A DNA stretch of 47,473 bases from Gemmatimonadaceae bacterium (GCA_025928185.1 JAICKA010000016.1:1-47473); one strand, 5' to 3'; numbered from the stretch's first letter, positions 7,704 to 16,748 are shown. A program made the numbers and translations. The notes: generated by a model from the sequence alone, not told the origin.

Positions 7704-8861
7704 GTGCACGCTGCCAGACGAACCGCGACGTTCACCGAATCCGTCATCCGCGAGATGACGCGCATCGCCAACCTGCATCAGGCGGTGAATCTCGCGCAGG
7801 GATTCCCGGATTTCCCGATGCCCGAGCCGATGAAAGCGGCAGCGTGCGCGGCGATCCAGGGCGACATCAACCAGTACGCGGTCACCTGGGGCACGCCGGT
7901 GCTGCGGCAGGCGATCGCCGAGAAGTACCGCCGCTGGTATGACATGGAGGTCGATCCCGATCGCGACGTGACTGTGACGTGCGGCGCGACGGAGGCGATG
8001 GCGTCCGTGTTCATGGCGCTGATGAATCCGGGCGACGAGGTGATCATCCCGGAGCCCTTCTATGAGAACTATGGTCCGGATGCAATTCTGGCTGGCGCCA
8101 GCCCGGTGTTCGTGCCGTTCGAGGCGCCGGATTGGACGCTCGACCCCGATCGGCTGCGCGCTGCGTTCAACTCGCGCACGAAGGCGATCATCGTCAACAC
8201 GCCGCACAACCCGACCGGCCGGGTGCTGTCGCGCGAGGAGATCTCGCTGATCGCCGAGCTGTGCATCGAGCACGACGCATGGGCAATCACCGACTCGCCG
8301 TACGAGCACATGGTGTTCTCGGGACATCATCACGAGATCGCAACGTGGCCCGGCATGCGCGAGCGGACGATCACGATCTCGTCGTTATCGAAGACGTATA
8401 GCTGTACCGGCTGGCGGATCGGTTGGATCATTGCGCCGCCGGCGCAGACCGGTCCAATTCGCAAGGTTCACGATTTTCTCACGGTGGGCGCGCCGGCGCC
8501 GCTGCAGACGGCGGCCGCGGTCGGCTTCGCGTTCGACGCCGAGTACTACAACCACTTCGCCGCGGGCTACAAGGCTCGGCGCGAGTTCCTGTGCGAGGTG
8601 CTGCAGGAGGCCGGGTTCACGTTCAGCGTGCCGCAGGGCGCGTACTACGTGTTCGCCAACTTCTCCGGCCTGAGCGATCTCGACGACGTAACCTTCGCCA
8701 AGTGGATGGCGCAGGATGTTGGGGTCGCGACGGTGCCGGGCTCGAGCTTCTACGCTCGCAAGGAAGATGGCCGCCAGTACGTTCGATTCGCGTTCTGTAA
8801 AAAGCAGGCGACCCTCGAGGATGCGGCGGAGCGGCTGGCGCAGCTCCGCGTGAAAGTCTGA
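7704..8861 (+). CDS. PLP-dependent class I/II aminotransferase
   Basis: A 385-residue fold-type I aminotransferase. The PLP lysine is Lys230 in SSLSKTYS; Arg238 in GWRIG is the expected carboxylate-binding arginine; NTPHNPTG (165-172) and the cofactor-binding Asp in AITDSPYE are visible. The N-terminal VNLAQGFPDFPMP resembles kynurenine/glutamine aminotransferases and the methionine aminotransferase YbdL type. The substrate cannot be fixed from sequence. The start is GTG 7704, five bases after the ruvA stop; no better in-frame start precedes it. It separates ruvA from ruvB, and the operon may have a secondary promoter before ruvB. Confidence 0.9.
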   Translation: MHAARRTATFTESVIREMTRIANLHQAVNLAQGFPDFPMPEPMKAAACAAIQGDINQYAVTWGTPVLRQAIAEKYRRWYDMEVDPDRDVTVTCGATEAMASVFMALMNPGDEVIIPEPFYENYGPDAILAGASPVFVPFEAPDWTLDPDRLRAAFNSRTKAIIVNTPHNPTGRVLSREEISLIAELCIEHDAWAITDSPYEHMVFSGHHHEIATWPGMRERTITISSLSKTYSCTGWRIGWIIAPPAQTGPIRKVHDFLTVGAPAPLQTAAAVGFAFDAEYYNHFAAGYKARREFLCEVLQEAGFTFSVPQGAYYVFANFSGLSDLDDVTFAKWMAQDVGVATVPGSSFYARKEDGRQYVRFAFCKKQATLEDAAERLAQLRVKV

Positions 8862-8887
8862 CGCTGTATTTCGGTCTCTCTTCGGGG

Positions 8888-8893
8888 TATATT
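8888..8893 (+). promoter_or_regulatory. -10-like TATATT upstream of ruvB
   Basis: TATATT stands in the 86-base gap between the aminotransferase and ruvB, 54 bases before the ruvB ATG. It is one of few AT-rich spots in the housekeeping run. The -35 (TGTATT, 17 bases upstream) is weak. It may allow separate ruvB transcription. Confidence 0.35.
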
Positions 8894-8947
8894 GGACTCA
8901 CGCGGTTCGCCGCGAGCCGTCAATTCCCCGCCTGGTAGCACATCGCG

Positions 8948-9973
8948 ATGTCCCGAGCCGAGATCACCACGCCTGAGGCGCTCACCGACGAGTCCGTCGT
9001 CGAGCTGTCGCTGCGACCGCAGCGACTGGCCGAGTTCATTGGCCAGCAGAAGGTCAAGGAAAGTCTGCGGATCTACATCGACGCCGCGCTCGCCCGGCGC
9101 GAGCCGCTCGACCACACGCTTTTCTTCGGTCCACCGGGACTCGGCAAGACGACACTCGCGCAGCTCATCGCGCGCGAGCTGGGTGTGAATATCCACACCA
9201 GCTCCGGTCCGGCACTCGAGAAGCCGGGCGATCTCGTCTCGACGCTCACCAACATGCGTCGCGGCGACATCCTGTTCATCGACGAAATCCACCGGTTGCG
9301 CCCGATCATCGAGGAGTTTCTCTATCCGGCGATGGAGGACTACCGGATCGACATCCGTCTGTCGGAAGGTCCCAAGGCGCAGACGATCACGATGCCGATC
9401 GAGCCGTTCACGCTGATCGGCGCAACGACTCGCCTTGGCATGCTCACGGCGCCGATGCGCGCGCGGTTCGGCATCGAACAGCGGCTGAATTTCTATCCGG
9501 CGGAGGATCTGGAGCTGATCGTCAATCGGACGGCCGAAGTGATGAAGGTCGGCATCGAGCCCGACGGCGCGGCCGAGATCGCGCGCCGGGCCCGCGGCAC
9601 GCCACGCGTCGCCAACCGTCTGCTGCGTCGCGTACGCGACTTCGCGCAGGTGAAGGGGAACGGTGTGATCACCAAGCCGATCGCCGACAAGGCGCTCCAC
9701 CTGCTCGAGGTGGACATGTTCGGCCTGGACGACATGGACGCGCGAATCATGAAGACGATCATCGAGAAGTTCGACGGTGGGCCGGTGGGGCTGAACACCA
9801 TCGGTGCGGCAATCGGCGAAGACTCGAACACGATCGAGGAAGTGTACGAGCCATTCCTGGTGCAGCACGGCTTTCTCCAGCGCACGCCGCGCGGCCGCGT
9901 GGCGACGGCGCAGGCGTACCGGCACTTCGGTTTCACGCCGCGCGAGCCGAGCGCGCAGGAAACGCTGTTTTAG
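8948..9973 (+). CDS. ruvB: Holliday-junction branch-migration ATPase RuvB
   Basis: A 341-residue AAA+ motor that drives branch migration with RuvA. Walker A is GPPGLGKTT (61-69), Walker B is LFIDEIHR (Asp-Glu 112-113), sensor and arginine-finger residues are in [18 protein letters not shown]. The C-terminal winged helix ends with [12 protein letters not shown]. Length and all motifs are normal. The start ATG 8948 is supported by the family N-terminus leading to [13 protein letters not shown]. Confidence 0.97.
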   Translation: MSRAEITTPEALTDESVVELSLRPQRLAEFIGQQKVKESLRIYIDAALARREPLDHTLFFGPPGLGKTTLAQLIARELGVNIHTSSGPALEKPGDLVSTLTNMRRGDILFIDEIHRLRPIIEEFLYPAMEDYRIDIRLSEGPKAQTITMPIEPFTLIGATTRLGMLTAPMRARFGIEQRLNFYPAEDLELIVNRTAEVMKVGIEPDGAAEIARRARGTPRVANRLLRRVRDFAQVKGNGVITKPIADKALHLLEVDMFGLDDMDARIMKTIIEKFDGGPVGLNTIGAAIGEDSNTIEEVYEPFLVQHGFLQRTPRGRVATAQAYRHFGFTPREPSAQETLF

Positions 9974-10011
9974 ACAGCACCAACGCGCAGTACCGGCGTG
10001 CGCGTGCGGGC

Positions 10012-10020
10012 TGCTAGCAT
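10012..10020 (+). promoter_or_regulatory. Extended -10 TGCTAGCAT just before queA
   Basis: TGC-TAGCAT (10012-10020) forms an extended -10 motif, with only five bases to the queA ATG at 10026 and no Shine-Dalgarno. A transcript from it would be leaderless. The -35 region is unremarkable. Confidence 0.4.
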
Positions 10021-10025
10021 TCGCC

Positions 10026-11066
10026 ATGATTCCGGACGGCACGCGCACCGCCGACTACGACTTCGAGCTCCCCGCGGAGCGCATCGCGCAGCACCCGCTC
10101 GCTCGCCGCGACGCCAGCCGGCTCATGGTCGTGGATCGCGCGACCGAGACGATCACCCACCGGACGTTCGCAGACATCGCGGAACTGTTCGATCCGCGCG
10201 ACGTGCTCGTCGTCAATCGCACGCGCGTGCTGCGGGCGCGCCTCCTCGGCGCGCGGGCATCTGGTGCTCCGGCCGAGATTCTCCTGCTCAAGCCGCTTGG
10301 TGGTGGACGCTATGAGGCGATGGTATCGCCCGGCGGCAAGCTCAAACCGGGGCGGCGTGTCGACATCGCTCCCGGTTTTGCTGCGGAAATTCTCGAGGTC
10401 ACCGAACGACGCACGCGAATCGTGCAGCTCGAGAGCGAGCTGGCACTCGACGAAGCGATCGACCGGTTCGGGCACATCCCGCTGCCGCCGTACATCGATC
10501 GCGCCGATCGGCCGGAGGATGCCGAGCGATATCAGACGGTGTTCGCGCGCGAGGCCGGATCGGTCGCTGCTCCGACCGCCGGGCTGCACTTCACGCCGGA
10601 CCTGCTCGATCGGATCGCGGCTCGCGGAGTCGCACGGGCCGAGGTGCTGCTCCACGTCGGCGCGGGAACGTTCAAGCCGGTCGAGGTCGACGATCCGGCG
10701 CGACACGTGATGCACGAAGAGTGGTATTCGATCGGCGACGAGACGGCGCGAACGATCAATCAACGCCGTGCGGACGGCGGTCGGGTGTGGGCGGTTGGCA
10801 CGACCAGTGTGCGCACGCTCGAGAGTGCCGCGGATGGGGCGGGCATCATCCGCGCGGGCGACTCGGAGACGCGCATCTTCATCCGGCCGCCGTACCGGTT
10901 TCGCGCCGTCGACCATCTCGTCACCAACTTTCACCTGCCGCGCTCGACGCTGATCATGCTCGTCGCCGCGTTCGCGGGCTACGAGCTGACGATGCGCGCC
11001 TACCGGCTCGCCATCGAGAGCGGCTACCGATTCTACTCGTATGGCGACGCCATGCTGATTCTCTAA
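10026..11066 (+). CDS. queA: S-adenosylmethionine:tRNA ribosyltransferase-isomerase QueA
   Basis: A 346-residue enzyme that moves the ribosyl part of SAM to preQ1 in tRNA, making epoxyqueuosine. Recognised by DYDFELPAERIAQHP near the start, VNRTRVLRARL, GSVAAPTAGLHFT, HVGAGTFKPV and, at the end, VTNFHLPRSTLIMLV and YRFYSYGDAM. ATG 10026 is preceded by a TANNNT box at 5 bases. Its stop overlaps the tgt start (TAATG), placing two consecutive queuosine steps in one unit. Confidence 0.96.
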   Translation: MIPDGTRTADYDFELPAERIAQHPLARRDASRLMVVDRATETITHRTFADIAELFDPRDVLVVNRTRVLRARLLGARASGAPAEILLLKPLGGGRYEAMVSPGGKLKPGRRVDIAPGFAAEILEVTERRTRIVQLESELALDEAIDRFGHIPLPPYIDRADRPEDAERYQTVFAREAGSVAAPTAGLHFTPDLLDRIAARGVARAEVLLHVGAGTFKPVEVDDPARHVMHEEWYSIGDETARTINQRRADGGRVWAVGTTSVRTLESAADGAGIIRAGDSETRIFIRPPYRFRAVDHLVTNFHLPRSTLIMLVAAFAGYELTMRAYRLAIESGYRFYSYGDAMLIL

Positions 11067-12283
11067 TGGACACCGGTTTCACATTCGAGCTCGAAGCCGA
11101 AGCGGGCGCGGCCCGCGCGGCGAGGTTCACGACGCCGCACGGCGTGGTCGAGACACCGGCGTTCATGCCGGTCGGCACGGCGGCGACGGTCAAGTCGCTC
11201 GATCCCGACGAGCTGCACGCGCTTGGCGCACAGATGATCCTGAGCAATGCGTACCACCTGCATTTGCGTCCGGGCGACGAGCTGATTCGCGACTTCGGCG
11301 GCGTGCACCGGTTCATGGGCTGGGATGGGCCGCTGCTCACCGACTCCGGGGGCTTTCAGGTGTTCTCGCTCGAAGGGCTGCGCACGGTGAGCGAGGATGG
11401 CGTGGAGTTTCGCAGCCATATCGACGGATCGACGCACGTGTTCACGCCGGAAAGTGTGATGCAGATCGAGCGCAATCTCGGCGCGGACGTGATCATGCAA
11501 TTCGATCACGTGATCCCGGGGCAGAGCGAGGAGGCGGCAGCGCGAGATGCGAGCGAGCGGAGCGTGCGGTGGCTGGCGCGATGCGTGGCGGCGCTCGAGC
11601 GTCTGCGCGCCGGGGGGCCCCCCCCGAAAACCACGCTGCCGAATTCCCCGCCCCTTCCCGGCACCATTTTCCCGCTCCCCGCACCATCCCATTCCCAGGC
11701 GCTCTTCCCGATCGTCCAGGGCGGCATCCACGCCTCGCTTCGCCGCGAGGCCGCGCGCGCCATTCTCGATCTCGGCGACTGGACCGGCTTCGGCATCGGC
11801 GGCCTGTCCGTCGGCGAAGCCAAACCGGACATGTACCGCATTCTCGAGGTGGTCGACGCCGAGCTGCCGCGCGATCGGCCGCGGTATCTCATGGGCGTCG
11901 GCTTTCCCGAGGATCTGGTCGAGGGGGTGGCGCGCGGCGTCGATCTGTTCGACTGCGTGGCGCCGACGCGCATGGGCCGCAACGGCGCCGCGTTCACCCG
12001 CGATGGCCGCCTCAACATCAAGCGCGCCGAATTCCGCACCGATCCGCGTCCGCTCGACCCCGAGTGCGACTGCGCCGCCTGCCGTCGGTTCTCGCGCGGC
12101 TACATCCGCCATCTGTTCACCGCCGACGAGATGTTCGGCTTGCACCTGCTATCCCTGCACAATGTACATTTCCTGGTTCATCTGATGCGCGATGCGCGGG
12201 CCGCGATCCGCACCGGTACCTTCGCCGCGTGGAGCCGCACCTGGCTCGCGCGCTATCACTCCCGATCCCCAGTCGTCGCATGA
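11066..12283 (+). CDS. tgt: Queuine tRNA-ribosyltransferase Tgt with Pro-rich insert
   Basis: A 405-residue TIM-barrel enzyme that exchanges guanine-34 of tRNA for preQ1. Asp93 in LTDSGGFQVFSL recognises the base; GVDLFDCVAPTR (about 291-302) carries the nucleophilic aspartate; the zinc site is Cys334, Cys336, Cys339 and His365. Bacterial Tgt is usually about 370-380 residues: the excess is an insert at about 183-211 (GGPPPKTTLPNS... to PAPSHSQ), placed before ALFPIVQGG. It is Pro/Ser/Thr-rich and its DNA begins with G6C8 (11612-11625). The frame stays intact, so this is probably a surface loop expansion, but a sequence error at the homopolymer is possible. Start ATG 11066 overlaps queA; the stop overlaps yajC. 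Confidence 0.95.
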   Translation: MDTGFTFELEAEAGAARAARFTTPHGVVETPAFMPVGTAATVKSLDPDELHALGAQMILSNAYHLHLRPGDELIRDFGGVHRFMGWDGPLLTDSGGFQVFSLEGLRTVSEDGVEFRSHIDGSTHVFTPESVMQIERNLGADVIMQFDHVIPGQSEEAAARDASERSVRWLARCVAALERLRAGGPPPKTTLPNSPPLPGTIFPLPAPSHSQALFPIVQGGIHASLRREAARAILDLGDWTGFGIGGLSVGEAKPDMYRILEVVDAELPRDRPRYLMGVGFPEDLVEGVARGVDLFDCVAPTRMGRNGAAFTRDGRLNIKRAEFRTDPRPLDPECDCAACRRFSRGYIRHLFTADEMFGLHLLSLHNVHFLVHLMRDARAAIRTGTFAAWSRTWLARYHSRSPVVA

Positions 12284-12669
12284 TGATTCCCGTAACGCCG
12301 CTGGCTCTGACGCTCGCACTCGCGCAGGCCCCCACTGGCGGCAGCTCGCTGAGCCCGATCATTCTCGAGTTCGCGATCATCATCGGCATCATCTATTTCC
12401 TGATGATCCGGCCGCAGCAACGGCAGCGCAAACAGCACGAGACCGCCCTGCGCGCGCTCAAGCGAGGCGACGAGGTCGTGACGGCCGGCGGCATCGTCGG
12501 CGAGGTGGTGCACATCCGCGAGACGGCCAAGGACGGCGGCGCCAACCGGCTCGACGATCGCGTGACCATCAAGTCCGCCGAGTCGCGAATCGTCGTCGAG
12601 CGCGGGCGCATCGCCAAGATCCTCGGCGGCACCACGGCCCCCGGAGCGGGCGCCAGCACCACGCCGTGA
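12280..12669 (+). CDS. yajC: Sec translocase accessory protein YajC
   Basis: A 129-residue single-span membrane protein. An N-terminal hydrophobic stretch, then SLSPIILEFAIIIGIIYFLMIRPQQRQRKQ (about residues 24-53) with the family signature FLMIRPQQ, then a soluble domain with LKRGDEVVTAGGIVGEV. YajC associates with SecDF-YidC and SecYEG in the inner membrane. Tandem ATGs (12280, 12283) overlap the tgt stop. The tgt-yajC order is conserved in many bacteria, usually followed by secD/secF; here def follows instead, overlapping by four bases. Confidence 0.93.
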   Translation: MMIPVTPLALTLALAQAPTGGSSLSPIILEFAIIIGIIYFLMIRPQQRQRKQHETALRALKRGDEVVTAGGIVGEVVHIRETAKDGGANRLDDRVTIKSAESRIVVERGRIAKILGGTTAPGAGASTTP

Positions 12670-13226
12670 GCATTCTCGAAATCCGCGTCCTCGGCGATCC
12701 CATTCTCCGCGCCGAGACCGCCCCGGTGTCGACGATCACCGACGAGCTCCGGTCGTTGGCGCGCAGCATGTTCGACACGATGTACCTCGCCAAGGGCATC
12801 GGGCTCGCCGCGCCGCAGATCGGTCGCACCGAGCGGATGACCGTCGTCGACGTCGACGACAACCCGCTCGTGCTCATCAATCCCGAAATCCTCGACGCGA
12901 GCGGCAAACCGGCGAAGGCCGAGGAAGGCTGTCTTTCGATCCCCGACGTCTACGGCGACGTCGAGCGGCCGTCGAATGTGCACGTGCGCGCACTGGGGCT
13001 GAACGGGAAGCCGTTCGAGGTGGAGGCGAGCGATTTGTTCGCGCGCTGCCTGCAGCACGAGATCGATCATCTCCACGGCAAGCTGTTCATCGATTATTTG
13101 AGTGTGCTCAAGCGCCGGTCCGCGCTGGCGAAGTGGAGCAAGGAGAAGGACAAATATCCCGGCTTCGTTCGCACGCTCGCCGAAGACCCGCCGCGCTCGC
13201 ACGAGCATCCGGACGAGGAGCTGTGA
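12666..13226 (+). CDS. def: Peptide deformylase
   Basis: A 186-residue metalloenzyme that removes the N-formyl group from new proteins. All three motifs are present: GIGLAAPQIG (44-53, Gln51), EEGCLSIP (Cys89) and QHEIDHLHG (His131, Glu132, His135), the metal ligands and general base. GTG 12666 overlaps the yajC stop (GTGA) and starts the expected ILEIRVLGDPIL sequence. The C-terminal 40 residues are charged and extend a little past the core. It is paired with fmt, which begins right after its stop. Confidence 0.96.
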   Translation: MSILEIRVLGDPILRAETAPVSTITDELRSLARSMFDTMYLAKGIGLAAPQIGRTERMTVVDVDDNPLVLINPEILDASGKPAKAEEGCLSIPDVYGDVERPSNVHVRALGLNGKPFEVEASDLFARCLQHEIDHLHGKLFIDYLSVLKRRSALAKWSKEKDKYPGFVRTLAEDPPRSHEHPDEEL

Positions 13227-14153
13227 ATGCGCGTGCTCTTCTGGGGCACGCCTGATTTCGCCACGCCGGCGCTGCGCGCGCTGATCGGCGAGGGCTTCGA
13301 GGTTGCCGGTGTCGTCACCCAACCGGATCGCCCGGTCGGGCGCTCGCGCTCGCGTCTCGAGCCGCCGCCCGTCAAGCGCATCGCGCTCGCGGAATCCGTT
13401 CCCGTGCTCCAGCCCGACCGTCCGCGCGGCGACGAGTTCGTGGCGGAGATCGCCGCGCTGCATCCCGACATCTCGGTGGTCGTTGCGTACGGGCACATAC
13501 TCTCCAGCGAGGTCATCGCGCTGCCGCGGCTCGGGACGATCAACATTCACGCCTCGCTCCTTCCGCTCCTGCGCGGCGCCGCGCCGATTCAGGCGGCCAT
13601 TCGCGAGGGGCACCCGGAGACCGGCATCACGATCATGCGCATGGTGAAGGCGCTCGATGCCGGACCGTCGATCCTCCAGGTTCGCACGCCGATTCCCGAC
13701 GACGAAACCTCCGGCGAGCTGCAGCTTCGACTCGCCGAGATGGGAGCGCTCGCGCTGATCGAAGCGCTCGCGCTGCTCGATCTCGGTCGGGCGGTCGAGA
13801 CGCCACAGGATGAATCACTGGCCACCTATGCGCCGAAGATCGATCGCTCGATGACGGTCGTCGACTGGTCCGCCGACGCCACCGAGATCGGCCGCCTCAT
13901 CCGCGCGTACGATCCGCGGCCGGGCGCGCTGACTCATGCCTCGAGCGGCGAGGTCAAGCTGTTCGGCGCGCGCATGTCGGTCGGAACCGGCGCACCGGGT
14001 GAAGTGCTGGCGATCGACGAGCGCGGCATGACGGTCGCCTGCGGGACCGGCGCGGTGCGGATCACGAGCGTGCACCCGGCTGGCAAGCGCCGCGTTGCGC
14101 CGCAGGAGTGGGCGCGCGGCCGCGGCGTGCACCAGGGCGAGCGACTATTTTAG
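13227..14153 (+). CDS. fmt: Methionyl-tRNA formyltransferase
   Basis: A 308-residue enzyme that formylates initiator Met-tRNA using 10-formyl-THF. The N-terminal Rossmann domain (RVLFWGTPDFATPALRAL) leads to INIHASLLPLLRGAAPIQ, which includes the catalytic Asn and His, then GITIMRMVKALDAGP. The C-terminal domain includes RAYDPRPGA. Length is typical. It starts directly at the base after the def stop. The def-fmt-rsmB order is a classical cluster. Confidence 0.96.
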   Translation: MRVLFWGTPDFATPALRALIGEGFEVAGVVTQPDRPVGRSRSRLEPPPVKRIALAESVPVLQPDRPRGDEFVAEIAALHPDISVVVAYGHILSSEVIALPRLGTINIHASLLPLLRGAAPIQAAIREGHPETGITIMRMVKALDAGPSILQVRTPIPDDETSGELQLRLAEMGALALIEALALLDLGRAVETPQDESLATYAPKIDRSMTVVDWSADATEIGRLIRAYDPRPGALTHASSGEVKLFGARMSVGTGAPGEVLAIDERGMTVACGTGAVRITSVHPAGKRRVAPQEWARGRGVHQGERLF

Positions 14154-14158
14154 TGAGT

Positions 14159-15529
14159 ATGCCAGGGGCTGATCAGGACCACCGGTCGCCCGGCGGTGTC
14201 GCGGTACAGCGCGTGGGCGGCGTGACGGATGCGCGCGTGGCCGCCGCGGAAATCTGTGCCGACCTCCGCAAGGGAGAGTTGCTCGATCCGGCGTTCGATC
14301 GCCGGACCGCGCGACTCGACGCGCGCGATCGCCGCTGGACGCGCGAGCTCGTGTACGGGATGCTGCGCCGGCGCGCCCGCCTCGATGCGTTGCTCGACGC
14401 GCGCATCCGCGGCGGCGCGGTGCGGCTCGACAACGATCTGCTCGACCTGCTGCGCCTCGGCGGCGCACAGCTCCTGTACATGGAAAGCGTGCCGCCCTAC
14501 GCGGCGATCGCGCAGACCGTCGAGCTGGCGAAGCGGCGTCACGGCATGGGCGCCAGCAAGCTGGCGAACGCGGTGCTGCGCCGCCTGGATCGCGAGCGCG
14601 ACGCGCTGGTGGTGCCCGCGCTCGCGGATCCTGTCGACAAGCTCGCGCTCGAGATGTCGCACCCGCGGTGGCTGGTCGCGCGTTGGGTCGAGCGCTGGGG
14701 CATTCCCGACACGCAGCGCCTGCTCGAGGCGAACAATCGCGAAGCGCCGCTCGTCGTGCGTCCGTATCACGTCGTGCGCGAGCAGCTCGAGGCGATGCTC
14801 GAATCCGCCGGCATTCACGTCGAGGATGCACCGCTGGCGCGCGACAGCATCGAGCTGCGGAGCGCCGTGTCGTCGCTCACCGAGCTCGGTCCGTTCCGGC
14901 AAGGTCTGTTTCATCTCCAGGATCCCGCGTCGACGCTCGTCACGCAGTACGCGTGCGTGCCGACCGGCGCGACCGTCGCCGACCTGTGCGCCGCACCGGG
15001 CGGCAAATCGGTCGAGCTGTCGCGGAATGCGTCGCGTGTGTTCGCGAGCGATCTCGCATTCACGCGCATTCACCGAGTCGTCGAGAACGCGCGACGGCTC
15101 GAGATCCCGACGATGCATGCCTACGTTGCCGACGCGCGCTCACCGGCCATTCGCCCAGTCGACATGGTACTCCTCGACGCGCCGTGCACCGGCACGGGCA
15201 CCTTCCGCCGCCATCCGGATGCCCGCTGGCGTCTCAAGATCTCGGATCTCGCCGTGATGTCGACGATCCAGCGCGCGCTGCTGCGCAGCGCGGCCACCGT
15301 CGTGAAACCCGGCGGCCTGCTCGTCTACAGCACCTGCTCGCTCGAGCCGGAGGAGAACGACGAGCAGATCGATCGATTCCTGACCGAGCATCCGGGATGG
15401 CGCGTGGACGCGCCGCCCGAAGGTACGGTGGCCGCGGCGGTACTCGATGCCGGCCGCCTGCGTGTGCTTCCGCAGCGACATGGCACCGACGGCGCATTCG
15501 CCGCGCGACTGCGCCGGGGCACTGAATGA
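14159..15529 (+). CDS. rsmB: 16S rRNA (cytosine-967-C5)-methyltransferase RsmB
   Basis: A 456-residue enzyme with an N-terminal NusB-like RNA-binding domain (about 20-155) and a C-terminal Rossmann methyltransferase. Visible motifs are ADLCAAPGGKS (SAM binding), LLDAPCTGTGTFRRHPD with one of the two cysteines, and YSTCSLEPEEN with the second, as in m5C methyltransferases. I used ATG 14159; a GTG at 14153 overlapping the fmt stop is a possible alternative start. Its stop overlaps the next start (ATGA). Confidence 0.95.
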   Translation: MPGADQDHRSPGGVAVQRVGGVTDARVAAAEICADLRKGELLDPAFDRRTARLDARDRRWTRELVYGMLRRRARLDALLDARIRGGAVRLDNDLLDLLRLGGAQLLYMESVPPYAAIAQTVELAKRRHGMGASKLANAVLRRLDRERDALVVPALADPVDKLALEMSHPRWLVARWVERWGIPDTQRLLEANNREAPLVVRPYHVVREQLEAMLESAGIHVEDAPLARDSIELRSAVSSLTELGPFRQGLFHLQDPASTLVTQYACVPTGATVADLCAAPGGKSVELSRNASRVFASDLAFTRIHRVVENARRLEIPTMHAYVADARSPAIRPVDMVLLDAPCTGTGTFRRHPDARWRLKISDLAVMSTIQRALLRSAATVVKPGGLLVYSTCSLEPEENDEQIDRFLTEHPGWRVDAPPEGTVAAAVLDAGRLRVLPQRHGTDGAFAARLRRGTE

Positions 15530-16086
15530 GTTTTCGCACAGGCTTGCGCCGGTCACTTCCCTACGCGGTGGTGATCGTCGGCGGATTTCTCATCGCTTAT
15601 CTGATCGTCGCGTTCTTCGTCTTTCCGTCGGGCGTGATTCCCGGCGAGGCCAAGATTCCGAACGTGACGGGGCTGCTGTTCGACGAAGCGTCGAGTCGGC
15701 TGGCGGCGGTCGGGTTCAAGGCGAAGCGCGGTGAATCGCGGTATCAGGGTGCGTCGCCCAAGGGTACGGTGCTCGAGCAGGATCCGCCGGCCGGACAGCG
15801 CGACATCGAGGGCACGTCGGTCATGCTCACGCTCAGCGCTGGCCAGCAGATGATCGCCGTGCCGCAAATTCTCGGGATGACGCAGGCCGACGCGCAGACC
15901 GCGCTGGAGAGCTCCGGCTTCGATCTCGGGCAGGTGTCGCAGCGTCCGAGCAACGAGCCGCGCGGCCAGGTGATCGCCAGCAACCCCGCCCCCGGCATCA
16001 AGACGCCGGTTCCGAGCTCCGTGTCGATCGTGCTCAGCGCCGGACCGGGCGACAGCACGGCGGCTCCGCCGGTGCGCACGCCATGA
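15526..16086 (+). CDS. Membrane-anchored protein with two PASTA domains
   Basis: A 186-residue protein with one transmembrane helix (about 13-34, YAVVIVGGFLIAYLIVAFFVF) and an external part made of two PASTA repeats: IPNVTGLLFDEASSRLAAVGF to about residue 105, and VPQILGMTQADAQTALESSGF to about residue 173, each ending in a VMLTLSAG/VSIVLSAG strand. PASTA domains bind muropeptides in Ser/Thr kinases and penicillin-binding proteins, but no kinase or transpeptidase domain is attached here. It overlaps rsmB and rpe by four bases on both sides. A peptidoglycan-sensing or scaffold role is an inference. Confidence 0.85.
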   Translation: MSFRTGLRRSLPYAVVIVGGFLIAYLIVAFFVFPSGVIPGEAKIPNVTGLLFDEASSRLAAVGFKAKRGESRYQGASPKGTVLEQDPPAGQRDIEGTSVMLTLSAGQQMIAVPQILGMTQADAQTALESSGFDLGQVSQRPSNEPRGQVIASNPAPGIKTPVPSSVSIVLSAGPGDSTAAPPVRTP

Positions 16087-16748
16087 CCGTTCGAATCGCG
16101 CCATCCATTCTCAGCGCCGACTTCTCGAAGCTCGGCGACGAGATCGCGATGTGCGAAGCGGGGGGCGCCGACTGGATCCACATCGACGTGATGGACGGCC
16201 GCTTCGTGCCGAACCTCACGTATGGCGCCAAGGTGATCGAGACGGTGCGCGCGTGCACGTCGCTGTCGCTCGACGTGCACATGATGGTCGTCGAGCCGGA
16301 GCAGTACTTCGACGATTTCGTCGCCGCGGGCGCGGATGGATTGACGATTCACGCCGAAGCGGCGCCGCATCTGCACCGGCAGCTCACGCGCATCCGCGAG
16401 CTCGGCTGCCGCGCCGGTGTCGCGCTCAATCCCGCCACGCCGCTCACTGCCGTCTCGGAGATTCTGCCGGAGCTGGACCTGCTGCTCATCATGACGGTGA
16501 ATCCAGGGTTCGGCGCCCAGGAATTCATTCCATACTCGCCGGGCAAGGTGCGCCGTGCGCGCCAGTTGCTCGACGAAGGCGCGAGCGGCGCGGTACTCGA
16601 GGTGGACGGCGGCGTCAGCCGCGCGACGATTAAAGATCTCTGGGAAGCCGGAGCCGACACCTTCGTGGCCGGCAACGCCATCTTCTCGGCCGCTGATCCG
16701 CGCGCCGAAATCGGCGCGCTGCGCGGCCGATGCGGAGTGCTCGTATGA
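16083..16748 (+). CDS. rpe: Ribulose-phosphate 3-epimerase
   Basis: A 221-residue TIM-barrel enzyme that interconverts ribulose 5-phosphate and xylulose 5-phosphate in the pentose phosphate pathway. Signatures are IAPSILSADFSKLGDE, WIHIDVMDGRFVPNLTYG (metal-binding His and Asp), LDVHMMVVEPEQY, MTVNPGFGAQEF and LEVDGGVSRATI. Length is normal. Start and stop both overlap neighbouring genes by four bases. Confidence 0.97.
   Translation: MTVRIAPSILSADFSKLGDEIAMCEAGGADWIHIDVMDGRFVPNLTYGAKVIETVRACTSLSLDVHMMVVEPEQYFDDFVAAGADGLTIHAEAAPHLHRQLTRIRELGCRAGVALNPATPLTAVSEILPELDLLLIMTVNPGFGAQEFIPYSPGKVRRARQLLDEGASGAVLEVDGGVSRATIKDLWEAGADTFVAGNAIFSAADPRAEIGALRGRCGVLV

Noticed and set aside
11612-11625. G6C8 as evidence of a frameshift or pseudogene in tgt
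   Set aside because: The frame continues with all catalytic and zinc residues downstream, so the gene is intact as read.
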